From Deinandra increscens subsp. villosa (taxonomy: Eukaryota > Streptophyta > Magnoliopsida > Asterales > Asteraceae): 64,000 bases of DNA. This document shows, in pieces, positions 33,401 to 44,900 of this stretch. The stretch spans positions 119,756,957 to 119,820,956 of the forward strand of contig JBCNJP010000007.1 in assembly GCA_039602395.1 (NCBI GenBank), written 5' to 3'. The translations under genes and the position numbers were made by a program. Within the stretch, counting starts at the first letter, position 1; each line of letters opens with the position of its first letter. Below the pieces are notes generated by a model. The model worked only from the letters and a program-made list of their open reading frames with translations. It had not been told where the DNA came from and made no database searches.

Positions 33401-35192
33401 GAAGATCTATAGCTCAAAGTTTTCCTATGTAGAATTAAAGAGAAAAACAAAAGATGAAAGAACATTTTTGACTTTTTATCAAGTTCCCTCCATTTTTTAA
33501 CATTCATAACTCTTAGATACGACATTATTTTTTTTTTAAGTTACACCATAAAAACGAGCGTTTTTTTTTATCTTTAAAACGCGTAAAATGTTTTTATATA
33601 TAAAATTTAAAAAAAAATTACTCTTTCGATTGTATCAAAATGTTCAGATCATTGTGTCATATTGTTTCAAAAATCGAAAAAGTAATTTTTTAAAATTTTA
33701 TATATAGCAAAACTATATATAACTAGTGTCATACCCGTCCCAGTCCGGGTAACGTATTCTTTATTTATGTGGTGTGATATGAAGTCATCTTACAAAGTTG
33801 AGTTTTAGTTTGTGTATGTTTATTTGGCATGAATCTAAAACGATATCTGAAAGAACATGTGGTGAGACATTCTTAATACATGTCATCATTTGTTAGATAA
33901 CGTAATAATAATTGTGTTTTTGGGAGCAGTTTGCGTTTTGGCTCACAAATGGAGGAAATATATTTGGTATGGCGGTGGAAAATTTTCTCATGTACTCATA
34001 CCTCATACCAAGGAAAATTCTTTAGGCTTTGAGAGTACCTAAACATATGAAGTTGATCTTTCATATTTACCAAACCACCTAAGACTACCTGAAGACTCAC
34101 AATAAGGAAATCGTAATTCCGAATGAACATTATGAGGAACAAATAATATGGAATATCAAGCTTTTGTATATTAGAGCAGCCGGTATACCGGCGTGGTGGG
34201 GCGTGAAAATGCGCTTTTCCGGCGCTATACGCCTATACGGCGTTATCACTATCCCCTCCTTGCGTTAAATCTCGGCGTGATCGATTGGCGTTATATTATT
34301 AACGCCCAAAAAATGGCGTTGAAATGGATTGGGAAGAGAGTTGGTATTTTCAGAATGTGACACGTGTGCAGGCTTCTTTAATATATTTAATTTAAACATT
34401 TAATTAAAATGAGATATTTAGTTTTAAAAATAATAAAATATTTCACCACACCACACCACATAACATGGAGTATACCCCATGTATGTTATATGGTGTTAAA
34501 GTCTAGTCATAGCTGACGTGGCGGTGTTAAACCTTAACATGACTAAGGGTATACCACATGCCCTTAAAGGTATATGTATGCAATTTTTATAGGCAAAATC
34601 ACTATAATGTACATTTGCACTTTTAGCCTTTCTTTTCAAAAGTACACATTTCCAAATATTTTTGAGAGGGCTAAGAATGGATTTATATTTTAGAAAAAAT
34701 ATTGGTCAAAATATATATATTTTGGTGATCTTCCCTTTATGTTATCCTTTGCTGTTTTGCTTTACTCCTTTGTGCAAGGATTACTTTGACATAATTTGTT
34801 AATTTTTTACAGGTTTTTGGGAGATGTTCGATCCGGATGGCTACTCTCTTTGGTTCTGTAACTACAAATACAACGATGAAAATACAGTCTCATTTGTCAC
34901 CATGAACAAGGTTGGTGGTTTCCTGCAACGAATGGATTTAGCAAGAAAATACGCTTTTGGAAAGATGCTGATTATTGGAAACGAGCCACCGCTCAAGGTT
35001 AAGGGCCTGTGGCTGTTCCGAGGCCTGGAGATCCCAAAGTTTGTAATGGACGAATGCTACGACATGGAGCTTTATGAGTGGACGAAAGTGGATCCTTCGG
35101 ATGAAGCGCAAAAGGAACGAGTGAATCAAATGATTGAAGATCATGAACCTTTTGAGGGTGAGGCTCTTTTGGATGCCAAGTGCTTTAAGTGA
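30488..35192 (+). CDS. EF1Bgamma: elongation factor 1B-gamma, exon 5 interrupted by transposons
   Basis: Exons: 30488-30496, 31245-31394, 31480-31540, 31648-31700, 31792 to about 32374, and 34813-35192. The uninterrupted protein would be about 412 residues, the usual size. EF1B-gamma is the scaffold subunit of the guanine-exchange complex that recharges EF1A during translation. Visible domains are a GST-like N-terminal region (1-80), a GST-like C-terminal region (about 92-205), a Lys/Pro-rich linker, and the C-terminal EF1G domain from NPLDLLPPS. Exon 5 should end ATT AAA G and the donor GTATAT; that junction now lies at 34567-34572. A 2.19-kb insert follows TTA at 32372-32374, so Lys286, Gly287 and the donor are displaced. 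Reading into the insert adds 67 foreign residues before a stop at 32577. A consensus donor at 32360 (C|GTGAGG) would instead join exon 6 in frame, losing six residues. Function therefore depends on splicing. Confidence 0.88.
32375..33177. mobile_element. Harbinger-like element A in EF1B-gamma exon 5 (803 bp)
   Basis: Ends GGGCATGCGGTAT and ATACCACATGCCC are inverted repeats with one mismatch, flanked by TTA at 32372-32374 and 33178-33180. A 71-residue frame at 32670-32885 ends HNQLKQDLIEDIYERSQ, which resembles the C-terminus of plant Harbinger (ALP1-like) transposases; that resemblance is from memory. It may be a transposase remnant rather than a working gene. Confidence 0.75.
33181..34170. 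other. unassigned segment between elements A and B
   Basis: About 1 kb that separates two related elements, bounded on each side by TTA. A CTAG next to a hairpin-like ACCCGTCCC...GGGT at 33723-33755 could be a minus-strand Helitron end, but the partner end was not found. It is probably a further insertion, because removing A, this segment and B rejoins a sensible exon. Confidence 0.4.
34174..34563. mobile_element. Harbinger-like element B (390 bp), related to A
   Basis: The left end GAGCAGCCGGTATACC and right end GGTATACCACATGCCC are imperfect inverted repeats, flanked by TTA at 34171-34173 and 34564-34566. The right-hand 60 bp is similar to the right end of A, so both belong to one family. 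Confidence 0.7.
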
Positions 35193-35667
35193 AGAATATC
35201 TGACCTTAAAAGTTAAAACCCATGATCACTACCATGGTTATCAGTTTTACTTGTCTAAATAAGCTTTTATATGTGCAATAAACCTATGTGCCCTGAAAAC
35301 TCTTAGTTTATAAAAAGTGTTTATGATCATTTTTAACTTCGGGTTTTCAAGCTATTGCCTCATTGATGCAGTCTTTTATAAACCTGGAATTGTTGTAAAC
35401 TTTGGGTTAGTTTATAAAAAATAGGTCTGTAAGATTTATAAAAAATATGATCATTTTTAATCTTAAGGTTAGCTAAAAAAACTCACTTATTCAAGGATGT
35501 TATATGCTCGTTGTTGACTTGATATTTTGAAGTTTGAGTCAACTAAATTTCGTAGATATCATACTTGTAGGAATTTGGGTTCTCGATTGCTTGGATTCAG
35601 CCATTTCTTTTAACTCGCTAGTTAGGATTCACGTTATGTTCTTACACGTGTTTTTATATTGTTCTTA
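35193..35667. other. 3' flank of EF1B-gamma
   Basis: Probable 3' untranslated region followed by AT-rich spacer; nothing else recognised. Confidence 0.4.
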
Positions 35668-37345
35668 TTTTTTTTTTTTTTTTTTTTTTTGATAAAGGAT
35701 ATAAAGTGTATTCTCATTTGGAACACGTGAGTAACATACACGACTTAAGACAATACGCAGGGAAGGCGGGCAACAAGCTGCGCCGCCAACCCCTTTTGAA
35801 TAGCAAACCCTAGCCGTATAAAAACAATATTCTTCAATCTAGAGCCCGCACTATTCCCGCGCATGACTTTTTGGATCCGGTTCAACATGGCCACCGCCTC
35901 TGTCTCTAGATGGCCGAATGTATCGAAAGCGAAAGGAACAAACACATGTTGATTTTCAATGCACGCTTTCTCATGTTTGTTAACCTTTCCAGCAGCTGCT
36001 TTGGACACCGCCTGACCCGCTGTGAAGGTGCTGGCCCTCAGCCCCACAAGAGGGGAAACCCCTGTTAAATCAACACAAGCGTGTTTCCCATTCTGCCACC
36101 CAAAAACAAGTATGTCGGCCGGCCGGAGAGTTGAGCGCCCATCCAGGGGGTCAGACAGGAAGTTAACAGGAGCTTCTTTCCTGGCCGAGATCCCAGCCCG
36201 CCTGAAGATGTCAAACAGAACGTCACGAACCACATCATGTCGATATTTAAACCCTGGGAGCTCTTTGCAGTGGACAGCATGCTCCCCGAACGAATCCAAA
36301 CATGCCTTGTTGCACACGGGGCATTTTTCATCCACAGGGAACAGGGGAACCATGAGGCGATATTTGAGAATGGCCCGGTATTCGACATGCGACATGTGTT
36401 GCCCCAACCCATCAATAGGAAGAGCATGGAGGAAATCTTGCGCATGCGGTTGTCGGAGACATTCCCAAACGTCCTTTTGCCTGACTGTCATCTCAAAAGT
36501 TGCTTCCATCTCGAGCATGCTTTTACCAAAGAGGGCATTCGCCAAAACGTGTTGGGCTTTTGGTGGGGCGGTGTCCTTATTGGTGAAACCGCTCAGATCA
36601 AAGCCCGGAATAATGTCATGGAGACCAGCCAGCGCATTCTCGTAGTCGGGGCCCATACCACAACCCCCACACCCCCGTAGAATATGGTCTTGCAGAGTCA
36701 AAGTTTGGGCGCGCGAAGCCACAAAAGCGTACGACGTCGCCTCGACCGCCGAATAAACCCCCAGACCCCCATGCCGAGTCGGCAAATAGGCAAGTCGCCA
36801 TTGCAAGTCCCCAAAGAAGGGACCCCCACACACGACAATGTCCTCGACGGCCGCCCGCAAATCCTTATCAAAACCAACCGTTGCGGCCATCATATGAGTA
36901 GGGGGCAAGTTCTTAGGCCAAAGAGAAGCTTGGCGAGCCCCATGCACGAACGAAGCAGAAGGAGTTCGCATTGTGGGTCGTCAAGCGTAGGGAGGAGGCG
37001 CATAAGATCAGCAGCATTAGAGGCCCTCCTCGCAGCCAGCCCCTGAATAAACTGGCCATCCAGACTAACAGCCCCACCAAGGAGCTTCACCCCCTTGGTG
37101 GGTCGGCTAATGTCAGCAGGGAAGAGGCCCGGCCGAATTTTCTCGCCATCACAGGATGGCCAAAAGAGTTCCGTCTTCCGAATATTAAGGGTCAATCCCA
37201 ACGACGGCCCCCTCTCGTTGATGATCCCGAGGGCCTTAGCCACCTCCCCAGTATCCCCAATAATCGTTCCATCGTCAAGATACCAAGCATTGAGCAGCAG
37301 GTGACATTGGTCAGGATGATTAGTTGTCATACTTTGTGCCTAATA
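35668..37345 (-). mobile_element. 5'-truncated non-LTR retroelement with poly(A) tail
   Basis: A run of 23 T at 35668-35690 is the poly(A) tail of a minus-strand insertion, lying about 55 bp beyond the stop codon at 35745. The element stops near 37345, within the reverse transcriptase domain, so the 5' part is missing. No target-site duplication could be matched. The good reading frame suggests a fairly recent insertion. Confidence 0.75.
35745..37330 (-). pseudogene. reverse transcriptase with zinc finger and endonuclease-like C-terminus
   Basis: Two overlapping minus-strand frames encode one protein: 37330-36890 carries the reverse transcriptase catalytic motif YLDDG, and 36971-35745 carries the rest. 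They are joined by a single frameshift at the C-run complementary to 36901-36905. The second frame contains CPVCNKACLDSFGEHAVHC (Cys/His cluster) and then RPADILVFGWQNG...CVDL, which resembles the RPD-x(n)-D core of the restriction-like endonucleases in R2-type elements. It ends QKGLAAQLVARLP. The family assignment to endonuclease-bearing non-LTR elements is an inference; a second relic lies at 13833-14210. Confidence 0.75.
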
Positions 37346-37651
37346 TTAAAATTAGAATAATATACACTCTTATAGACCTCATCGTACTTTATAAGGTTTT
37401 TTAGCTGGCTAGATTCTGGTCTTTTGCTTATTTATCGAATTGTAACTGAACATTTTAAACATGTGAATTTTACAAACATGAAAGCCAATGTTGAATTTAC
37501 CAATCAGCAGTTAACAAGCCGAATGATTTAGTAATTTCAATAAATAATGGATTATAAAGTTAATAAAATAATTAATAATATTTAATTATTTGAAGTCAAC
37601 CATATATATAGTTATAAAAAATGTAGTAAAATATTATTTAAGAAAAATGAA
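37346..37651. other. AT-rich spacer
   Basis: About 300 bp with no recognisable feature. Confidence 0.4.
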
Positions 37652-38002
37652 TTTTAATAATACAAGTTTTACCTTGTTGGCGGATAATAATACGAGTTTT
37701 GAAATTTCCTCACAATAATACGAGTTTTCTCGGTATTGGATTCTTATGATACACCGTTAGTTTTTCACTAACCGTGTTAGTTTGTTGCCTATGTGGCGGC
37801 TGCCACGTCAAGTGCCACGTAGGAGGAAAACAGTCCACGTCAGGTGCCACATAGGTAACAGACTAACATCGTTATTGAAAAACTAACGGTGTATCATTAG
37901 AATCCAATACACACAAAACTCGTATTATTATGAGGAAATTTCAAAATTCGTATTATTATCCGTCAAAAAGATAAAACTTGTATTATTAAAATCCATTTTT
38001 CC
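37652..38002. mobile_element. foldback MITE, same family as 9444-9765
   Basis: Inverted arms open with GAAAAATGAATTTTAATAAT and close with ATTATTAAAATCCATTTTTC. Repeated AATAATACGAGTTTT and a CTAACGGTGTATCAT core pair with their complements. The loop holds three CCACGT-type boxes. TATTATT occurs on both flanks and may be a remnant of the target duplication. Confidence 0.75.
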
Positions 38003-38341
38003 TATTATTAATTCGATATAACCTTAAATCCTTAATAGCTAATATAACACTTGGTCTTTTAAGAAGATAACTTATAACTTATTTGTAAAGCGATTCCCAA
38101 ACCAAAAAATTATTAGGTCAAATCCTCTAAGTATATATGAAATGGTTGTAGTTAAAAAAAAAGCTAATACCAAAGGGGGTTTTGCCCTGCATTACCCTAT
38201 GATTTTTGCATATGAAAAGTCATGGGTTTAAGCATCATCTGGGGCAATTTGCTCCTGGTTGAGCCATGAGGTTTCCTAGTTATAGATTTTCTCATGTGTG
38301 ATGGATGTGTCGGGTTTTCACATTTTGTTATTCATTTATTA

Positions 38342-38677
38342 GGTCATTTGTAGTGGGGCTTCATGGGGGCTCCATGTTAAATATAACGCCCCTCATGGAG
38401 CCCCCTCCCACCCCCATAGGGCGCCATGTTAGAACTTGGAATCCCCGGTGTTATGTTATTAATGCCTCCCCCCTCCTTCTTGATTGGTTGATTTTTTTTT
38501 ATTTTTTATTGGATAGATTTAATTGAATGGGTTTTTTTAATAATAACTGAGTAATAATTAGAGGGGCGTTATAAATTGGTTACCACTACACCACTTTAGT
38601 CATGAAGCCCCTCTTGATGACGTGGACGCCACATAGCGTATAACGCCCACAAGGTGCTCCATCCACTACGGATAGCC
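38342..38677. mobile_element. Harbinger-type MITE, same family as 9873-10189
   Basis: It is flanked by TTA (38339-38341 and 38678-38680). Ends GGTCATTTGTAGTGG and CCACTACGGATAGCC are imperfect inverted repeats. The interior shares TTGATTGGTTGA, TGAGTAATAATTA and the right-hand CGTATAACGCCC block with the copy at 9873. Confidence 0.75.
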
Positions 38678-38923
38678 TTAGTGATCGAGGATGTCGTGGC
38701 TTTTACTTTTACAAAACAAAATTAATAATAATATAATATGACGTCACAAGTCAACCGGCCGAACACCCTCAACAATTGTATATTCCAAGGGGGGAGTTTT
38801 GTAGTTTACTCATTGTTCGTTGTGCGACTGCTTTTCCATCGTGCGTCTCTCTGTTTGAAATGAAACAACCATCGCTAGGGTTTCATAATCTTCATTTTGC
38901 CCTAAACCTACACAGGGAAAGAG

Positions 38924-39805
38924 ATGTCTGATATCTCACGCCGCTTCTTCTTCCTATTCGTCGCAATTTCCCTACAATTCATCTCTGGTTCGTATCTCGC
39001 ATATTTCTCCCTTTTTCTCAATCGCTTTCTGTTCAATTTTCTGAATTTTGCGTCGTTTGATCTGAATTATCACCGTGTTTGTGATCAGAAGGTATGGTTG
39101 GATGATATTTTAGCCTTAATTGCATGCGGTTTCTTCTAAATCGCGATCGAGCATGTGTTCTAGGGTTGTTTGTGAATGCGTGATTGCGTGTGTGTTTTAT
39201 ATGGTAACTTGATTTGTATTTGATTTGATCTGATCATGTTTCGTGGGTTCCGCGTTTGCCCTAATTAGGATTTAACTAGAAAGAAAATTGGTCAAATGAG
39301 TTGCAAATGATCTGATTAATATGCATAAAGGCCTCCTATATCGATTTCTTTAGAAAGTTTATAACACTTTTGTGATCATACTTATTATATCATTCGAATG
39401 ACTTGATCTTTATCTCCCCTGCTACACTTTTGTATAACTTGAACCATGTCTGAGAGGAATGGTTCAGTATTTGATGTGGTGGTTTAAATAAAGTTGCACA
39501 TTGTTAGTTCTGAAATTTGTAAATTTTATCAACCTTCTAATAATTGTATAATAACCTATCATACCATAAATCTTTCAGGCTTTTCAGATGATTCAAATTT
39601 ACAAGATGATAAGAAGGTTTCATCAAAGAGCAAAAAAGGATCTACAATATTCATAATCTGCGTTGCTCTTGCAGCAGTTGTTGGTTTGTCATCCTACCTT
39701 TTCAAGCTATGGCAAAAGAAGAAACGTGAAGAGCAGCATGCTCGTCTGTTAAAACTCTTTGAAGAAGATGATGAGCTTGAACTTGAACTTGGTCTTTCTG
39801 ATTGA
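38924..39805 (+). CDS. small conserved membrane protein, unknown function
   Basis: Two exons (38924-38987 and 39579-39805, phase 1, GT-AG) give 96 residues. The N-terminus MSDISRRFFFLFVAISLQFI looks like a signal peptide. A short polar Ser/Lys segment is followed by a single membrane helix (FIICVALAAVVGLSSYLF), a basic stop-transfer KLWQKKKREEQ, and an acidic C-terminus EEDDELELELGL. This arrangement fits a type I membrane protein with a cytosolic tail. I recall similar short plant proteins with the same acidic ending, all uncharacterised. No enzyme motif is present. The leader begins somewhere after 38800. Confidence 0.78.
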
Positions 39806-41903
39806 CCCAATTCATTGTGATGGAGGTAAACTCTCTTTTTGTTGTTCCCTTGATTTTTTGGCTGCATGTACTCTTGTTTTTAAGTTTTATTCGCCTATTC
39901 CTAGAGTTTATAAAAAAACTAGCTTAGAATATAACTTTTTGGGAGAGGGGAGGGTCAGGTCAGGTCGAATGTCTCTCCCTAAATGGCTAAGTGTATTTGT
40001 AATACATAAAACCTCCTAAATCCTTTTATTCAACAAATCGAAATAGGATGCTAAATCAAAATTTACACAATAATTATCTGATATAAAAAAAAGTGAAATT
40101 TTCTGGATAAAATGTGTTTCTGGCTCAACCGGACCCAACAAGTTTCGACCCACCCTGATGTGATAATGGAAATAAGTAATCTGATCTTCAAGGATCTGAT
40201 AATCATAATTTTCTATACTGGGTTTGTTTGTTATTTCATCAATTTAATATCTGCACCAAATAAATAATTTTCTATATACATTTTTTGTTTATCAATTGAT
40301 ACTTATACAGTTATACTTATGTTTTTATGATTTTGTTTAAAAGTCGGAATGCACACAGATGTGTAGATGGAAATGGATTTTCCACTAATCAGAACAGGAA
40401 ATTGGGGCAACCATACACATGAGTTTGTATTATTTGTATTCATATGACCAAGATACAATAGTTTTCCCATTCTTTTTTAGTTTTGTAAGAATGTCAAAAC
40501 TATTTCTTTTAATGTAACAGACCAGAGTGTATCTAGATATGGATTTGTTCTAATTCAGTGTCTTTTCTTTCAGTGGTGGATCTTGAAAAAAATTTCGTGG
40601 GTGACCGAAAGTTACGTGATCAAAATATATATATATAACTAACGAATTCGGGTCGGATCAAACCAATATATATATATATATATATAAGTAACGAATTCGG
40701 GTCGGGTCAATCCATTAGAACAAAAAATATTGAATCCGGGTCGAGTCGGTTCAAACAAAAAAACTATAAATGAGTACCCTTATACTTTGTTTTAGTTACC
40801 AAAACAACCCTAAACTTTATTTTAGTTAAAATAAGTCATTTAAGATCTAATTTTTGATATTTTTTTAGTAGATACATAACGTTTATAAATAAATTTACGT
40901 TGGAGACTGACTTAATACATTCAATATTAACAAAAAAAATTAGTGGTGACCAACTCAATATATAAAAGAAAAATTTAGTGGTGACCGAAACGATATAGTG
41001 ATAAACAAGTTAAAGTAAAGCAATTCGGGTCAAAACGGATACTGGATACTTTTCTAGACGTACTTTCGGGACACCTCTAAAGAACATCAGTTCAGTGACC
41101 GTATGGATCACTGCACAATTAGAAGATTATAAACACCATTAAAAACCGCCACTGTTTATCTTTGGCAAGCCTGGATTCAGTGGAACGGGTTAACATGTAT
41201 TCAAGCAAGTTCTGTGTGCTTCAAATATGGAATAATGTGAAAGAATTTATTTATTAATGACAAAACAAATTAGAAGATTATAAACACCTTAAAACCCCAC
41301 TTTCACTCTTTCAGTTGCTCCTTTAACATTTCATTCAACCCATTTAACTTGTATGCTTCAAATATACTTTAGTGGTTTAATCGATTAGAGAAAATACAGA
41401 ACTAATGGCGAAAGAAGTCATATTAGTTTGGGTTCACATCGCAGATTGAAAAGAATTAAATGCCACAACCTCCACAAGACAATTGAATGCCAAGATTCAA
41501 GAAAAAGGCAACATAAATTTATTGAATTGATGGATGATTTAAACTATTATGCATAAGTCGTCCTTCGGTTACAATCAATAGCTAAACTATCGCAATACAA
41601 TTATTGGTGCTTATTTCAGGAATCAAAACGAACTATAAAGAACATTAGTAATCAAACTCACAAGAAAAAATATATATTACTACAGATGAATATCAAGTCT
41701 TTTAAACCTAAGTTACGGGCCGCATTTGGCCCGTAGCTGTCACAATGTGCCACAAAAGCAAATCTTCCATCTCTTGAGCATTCAAAGATTTCTAGTGGGC
41801 ATACTCGTGGGTGAAACCCGTGTACGGTTCACACAATCAGATTGATGCTAGTGTCTCAGCAGCTATATAGAATCAAACCCAGTGTTTGCCCTCATTAGCC
41901 CCG
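39806..41903. other. intergenic between two convergent genes
   Basis: This holds the 3' ends of the small membrane protein gene and of the minus-strand KH gene. At 40627-40712 a unit of (TA)n plus ACGAATTCGGGTCGG occurs twice, and the surrounding 40575-41080 looks like a dispersed repeat without clear ends. No gene recognised. Confidence 0.45.
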
Positions 41904-44900
41904 TCATTTTCCTGTTTTGGCCCGTTTCATCCCGTTGCTATTGAAGGGTGACATACTTGGGCTCATACTAGGACTCATGCTAGGACTTTCCTCTCTTAGT
42001 GTACCATTCAACATAGCCAATTCTCTGAGTTGATGTTTCTTATAAGCATCCATTGACTCATCCTGGCGATAAACAAAGTTAGGAGGGTCGGTAAGCTGAG
42101 TAGCCGGTCAAAACAGATAATTTCTTAGCAAGTGTCGAAACGAGCCGCATTGAGCCAACCCACAAACACTTGTTTATTTATATTTTAACTCTATGCAGTT
42201 AACATGCTACGTAATTAATGTGCTATACTTTTTACAATAGATACTCTCATTTGACCCTGTTAGAGATTAAACTATAACATAAACTTAACCAATTTATATT
42301 TTAATGGGTTGGAATTGCCACCAATACAAGTTAGAGATGAAATAAGGTATAAACAAAGCAAAAGTGAGGAGGGGGTGTACCACTGGCTTTAGAAGGTTCT
42401 CTAGTAGTGCAACCGCATGATCCAAGCGTGAGTCAATTATATCTTCGGGAAATTCGGCTTCAAGCAACAGATGAAGAGGGTCGTTGAGGTGTTCATATCC
42501 TGGTTTATCTTTTAGCTTCTCTTCCTATTTTCAAATCGTCACAAACAATATATAAGCAAGTGATTATGTGATTCTGAATACTCAGACGTTCCAATAAAAA
42601 GAAACTTTGAAAAAAAGAATAGTGTTCGGGTGTATTTATGTTGCTTGAAGTTGTAATAATAAGATAATCATATTTTAGTTTTTGGCAAATTCCGATTATT
42701 TACGAATGTAATAGATGAAATGATCAAAAATGACATTTATTTGTAGAAGTAACAGAAATACTTGTAATAAATAATGACAAATCCTCAAAATAGTTGTGTG
42801 GCTATAACTACTAGAAATCTAGAATACCTTATTCAATCATACCTTAACAGAATCCTTCACCGAGCCTCGACCTCTAATATATATTCTACACTCTGTCATG
42901 GCTTCTATCCTTTTTAGTGAATTTCCACGTGGACCCAAAATTCGGCCAACAAAGTTATACTGTCATGCATCCATGTTAGAACAAACTAATACCAAACAAA
43001 ATAGTATTACTTGTAACGGGTATTATAAAATGAGTAGCAAAAAACATGTCAAATGAGGGGACATCAACTAAAGTGTATTTTTAATGCATAAAACCTCCCT
43101 AATCATATTGTTAAATGAACTAGATTACTCTTGAAATAATATAGTTCTGCAATCATATTTGACACACTAGGGTCAAGCCAACCCGTTTGTACCTGTACCA
43201 TAAAACTAAAATTTCAGCCCATTACCCTATCCACGATGGTGATACCTCAAGAAAATTAGAGATGAAACAAAAAAACAGGAACACCTACGTTTACTTACAT
43301 TTGGGAACTTCTCCACAGGAACATCAAGTCTAATAACCTTTTTTATAACCGTAGGGGTTGCAATTCCTGGTGATGCAGGCCACGCCCTTGCAGAAGCTTG
43401 AAAAGAAGCCATTCTTTGTAGAAGCCGATTATCCTAAACCAACAGAAGCGTTAGCAGTAATTTTAAAGATCAGTTCATGCACACGAATAAAATAAGTATA
43501 CTTAGTTACTTAGGTCCATAGATTTGTTTTGGTTTGATGACTAGTTTATGTTCACACTTCATCTCTATATTATCATGATGAAAGGGTAGTTTGAACATTT
43601 GACCAAAATACCTCTGATTGCATTGCTGGCCATGCTTCCACGTCCATTGGACCTCCGTTAGGTTTTTGACCAAACGATCGATATGACCGTTCACGCAACA
43701 TTCTCTCATGATCGACAAAATTATGGTTGGGAACAAGTCCAGAGGTCTTCATGATCTCTGCATGCATATACAAACAAAAGAACCAATTTAATATCAAATA
43801 CTGGACATTTGGACCGAGTAATGTTTGATGTTCATCATTAGGACTTAGGAGACCCACTAATACCACTTGTACCAATGCTACTTGAGGTGATGTAATGCCA
43901 TTGGACTATGGTCTAACTAGTAGAAGCAAAACTTGCAACAAAATAAAATATGATGCGGGTAGAAAGTGGAAAATGAATGGGTTGGTTAACAAGTTTAAAT
44001 GGATAATTTTTGTATGGGTCAGGCCAGATTGACCCAAAATACTTCTTACCCAACTCTTTTAAATGGTTGGTGTCTTAAATATGATTACAAATACTATACT
44101 AACATAAATAATCTAGTTTTTTTTTTAGTAAGGCAACTTATAAGCTTGTTATATGCACTAAAATATACCATTTTACTCATTTTCCTTTTAGCTAATCTTA
44201 CCCATTGGAGACAGAAGAGATCTAACATAACTCTAATCGACCGATCAAAACTGCCACTAATTAAATAAAAAGTACAAAAACATAATGAAGATGTTGAATA
44301 GTTTTTGACTCCTCATATATCAGTGTACTAATAGGTCCAAACCATCCTGTGTAGCCGTACATGACTTATTATGCATCACAAGAATCTTCATTGTTAAACG
44401 AAAGTTCATTTGGTATTACTTTGAGCAAGTATTTACATTCTAAGTCCCATGGAAACTTCTTGTTTTATCACATAGATTAGAAAACGACTAGCTATTGAAT
44501 GTGCTATTGCATTAATAATAATCACAAGAAAGAGTAGAACTACAGAAGTAACAAAAGATTACAAGCATAAAAGCCCAATATAATCATACCTAAGCAAAGA
44601 ACTTAAAAAATCGACATTTCTTACTTTCTGTTCAATACAAAATGTGGTAATCATAACAAACTAAAAATTTATATTAAAAGAAAGAAAAGATTAAAAAACC
44701 TTGATTTAGGAGCCTGTTGCATATTGGCATGATTTGCATAAAGGGTGCTAACTTTTGTCTCTCTGCAAGCAATTCTGCCAAATATCTGTTTGTCCCACCC
44801 CCCAACCATACACATAAAAATCAGAATCGGAAACAAAAAACAAGAAGAGATTGTGGGTCACATATATTTCTCTTCACATCATGTAAATGGAACCCAAAAT

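Noticed and set aside
33723..34175. Minus-strand Helitron inside the EF1B-gamma insert
   Set aside because: A CTAG with a possible hairpin is present at 33723, but the candidate TC start near 34175 is not preceded by A and overlaps the end of element B, so both ends cannot be supported.
36022..36680. Long plus-strand open frames opposite the reverse transcriptase
   Set aside because: They are antisense shadows of the GC-richer coding region. The minus-strand frame has the recognisable motifs (YLDDG, Cys/His cluster).
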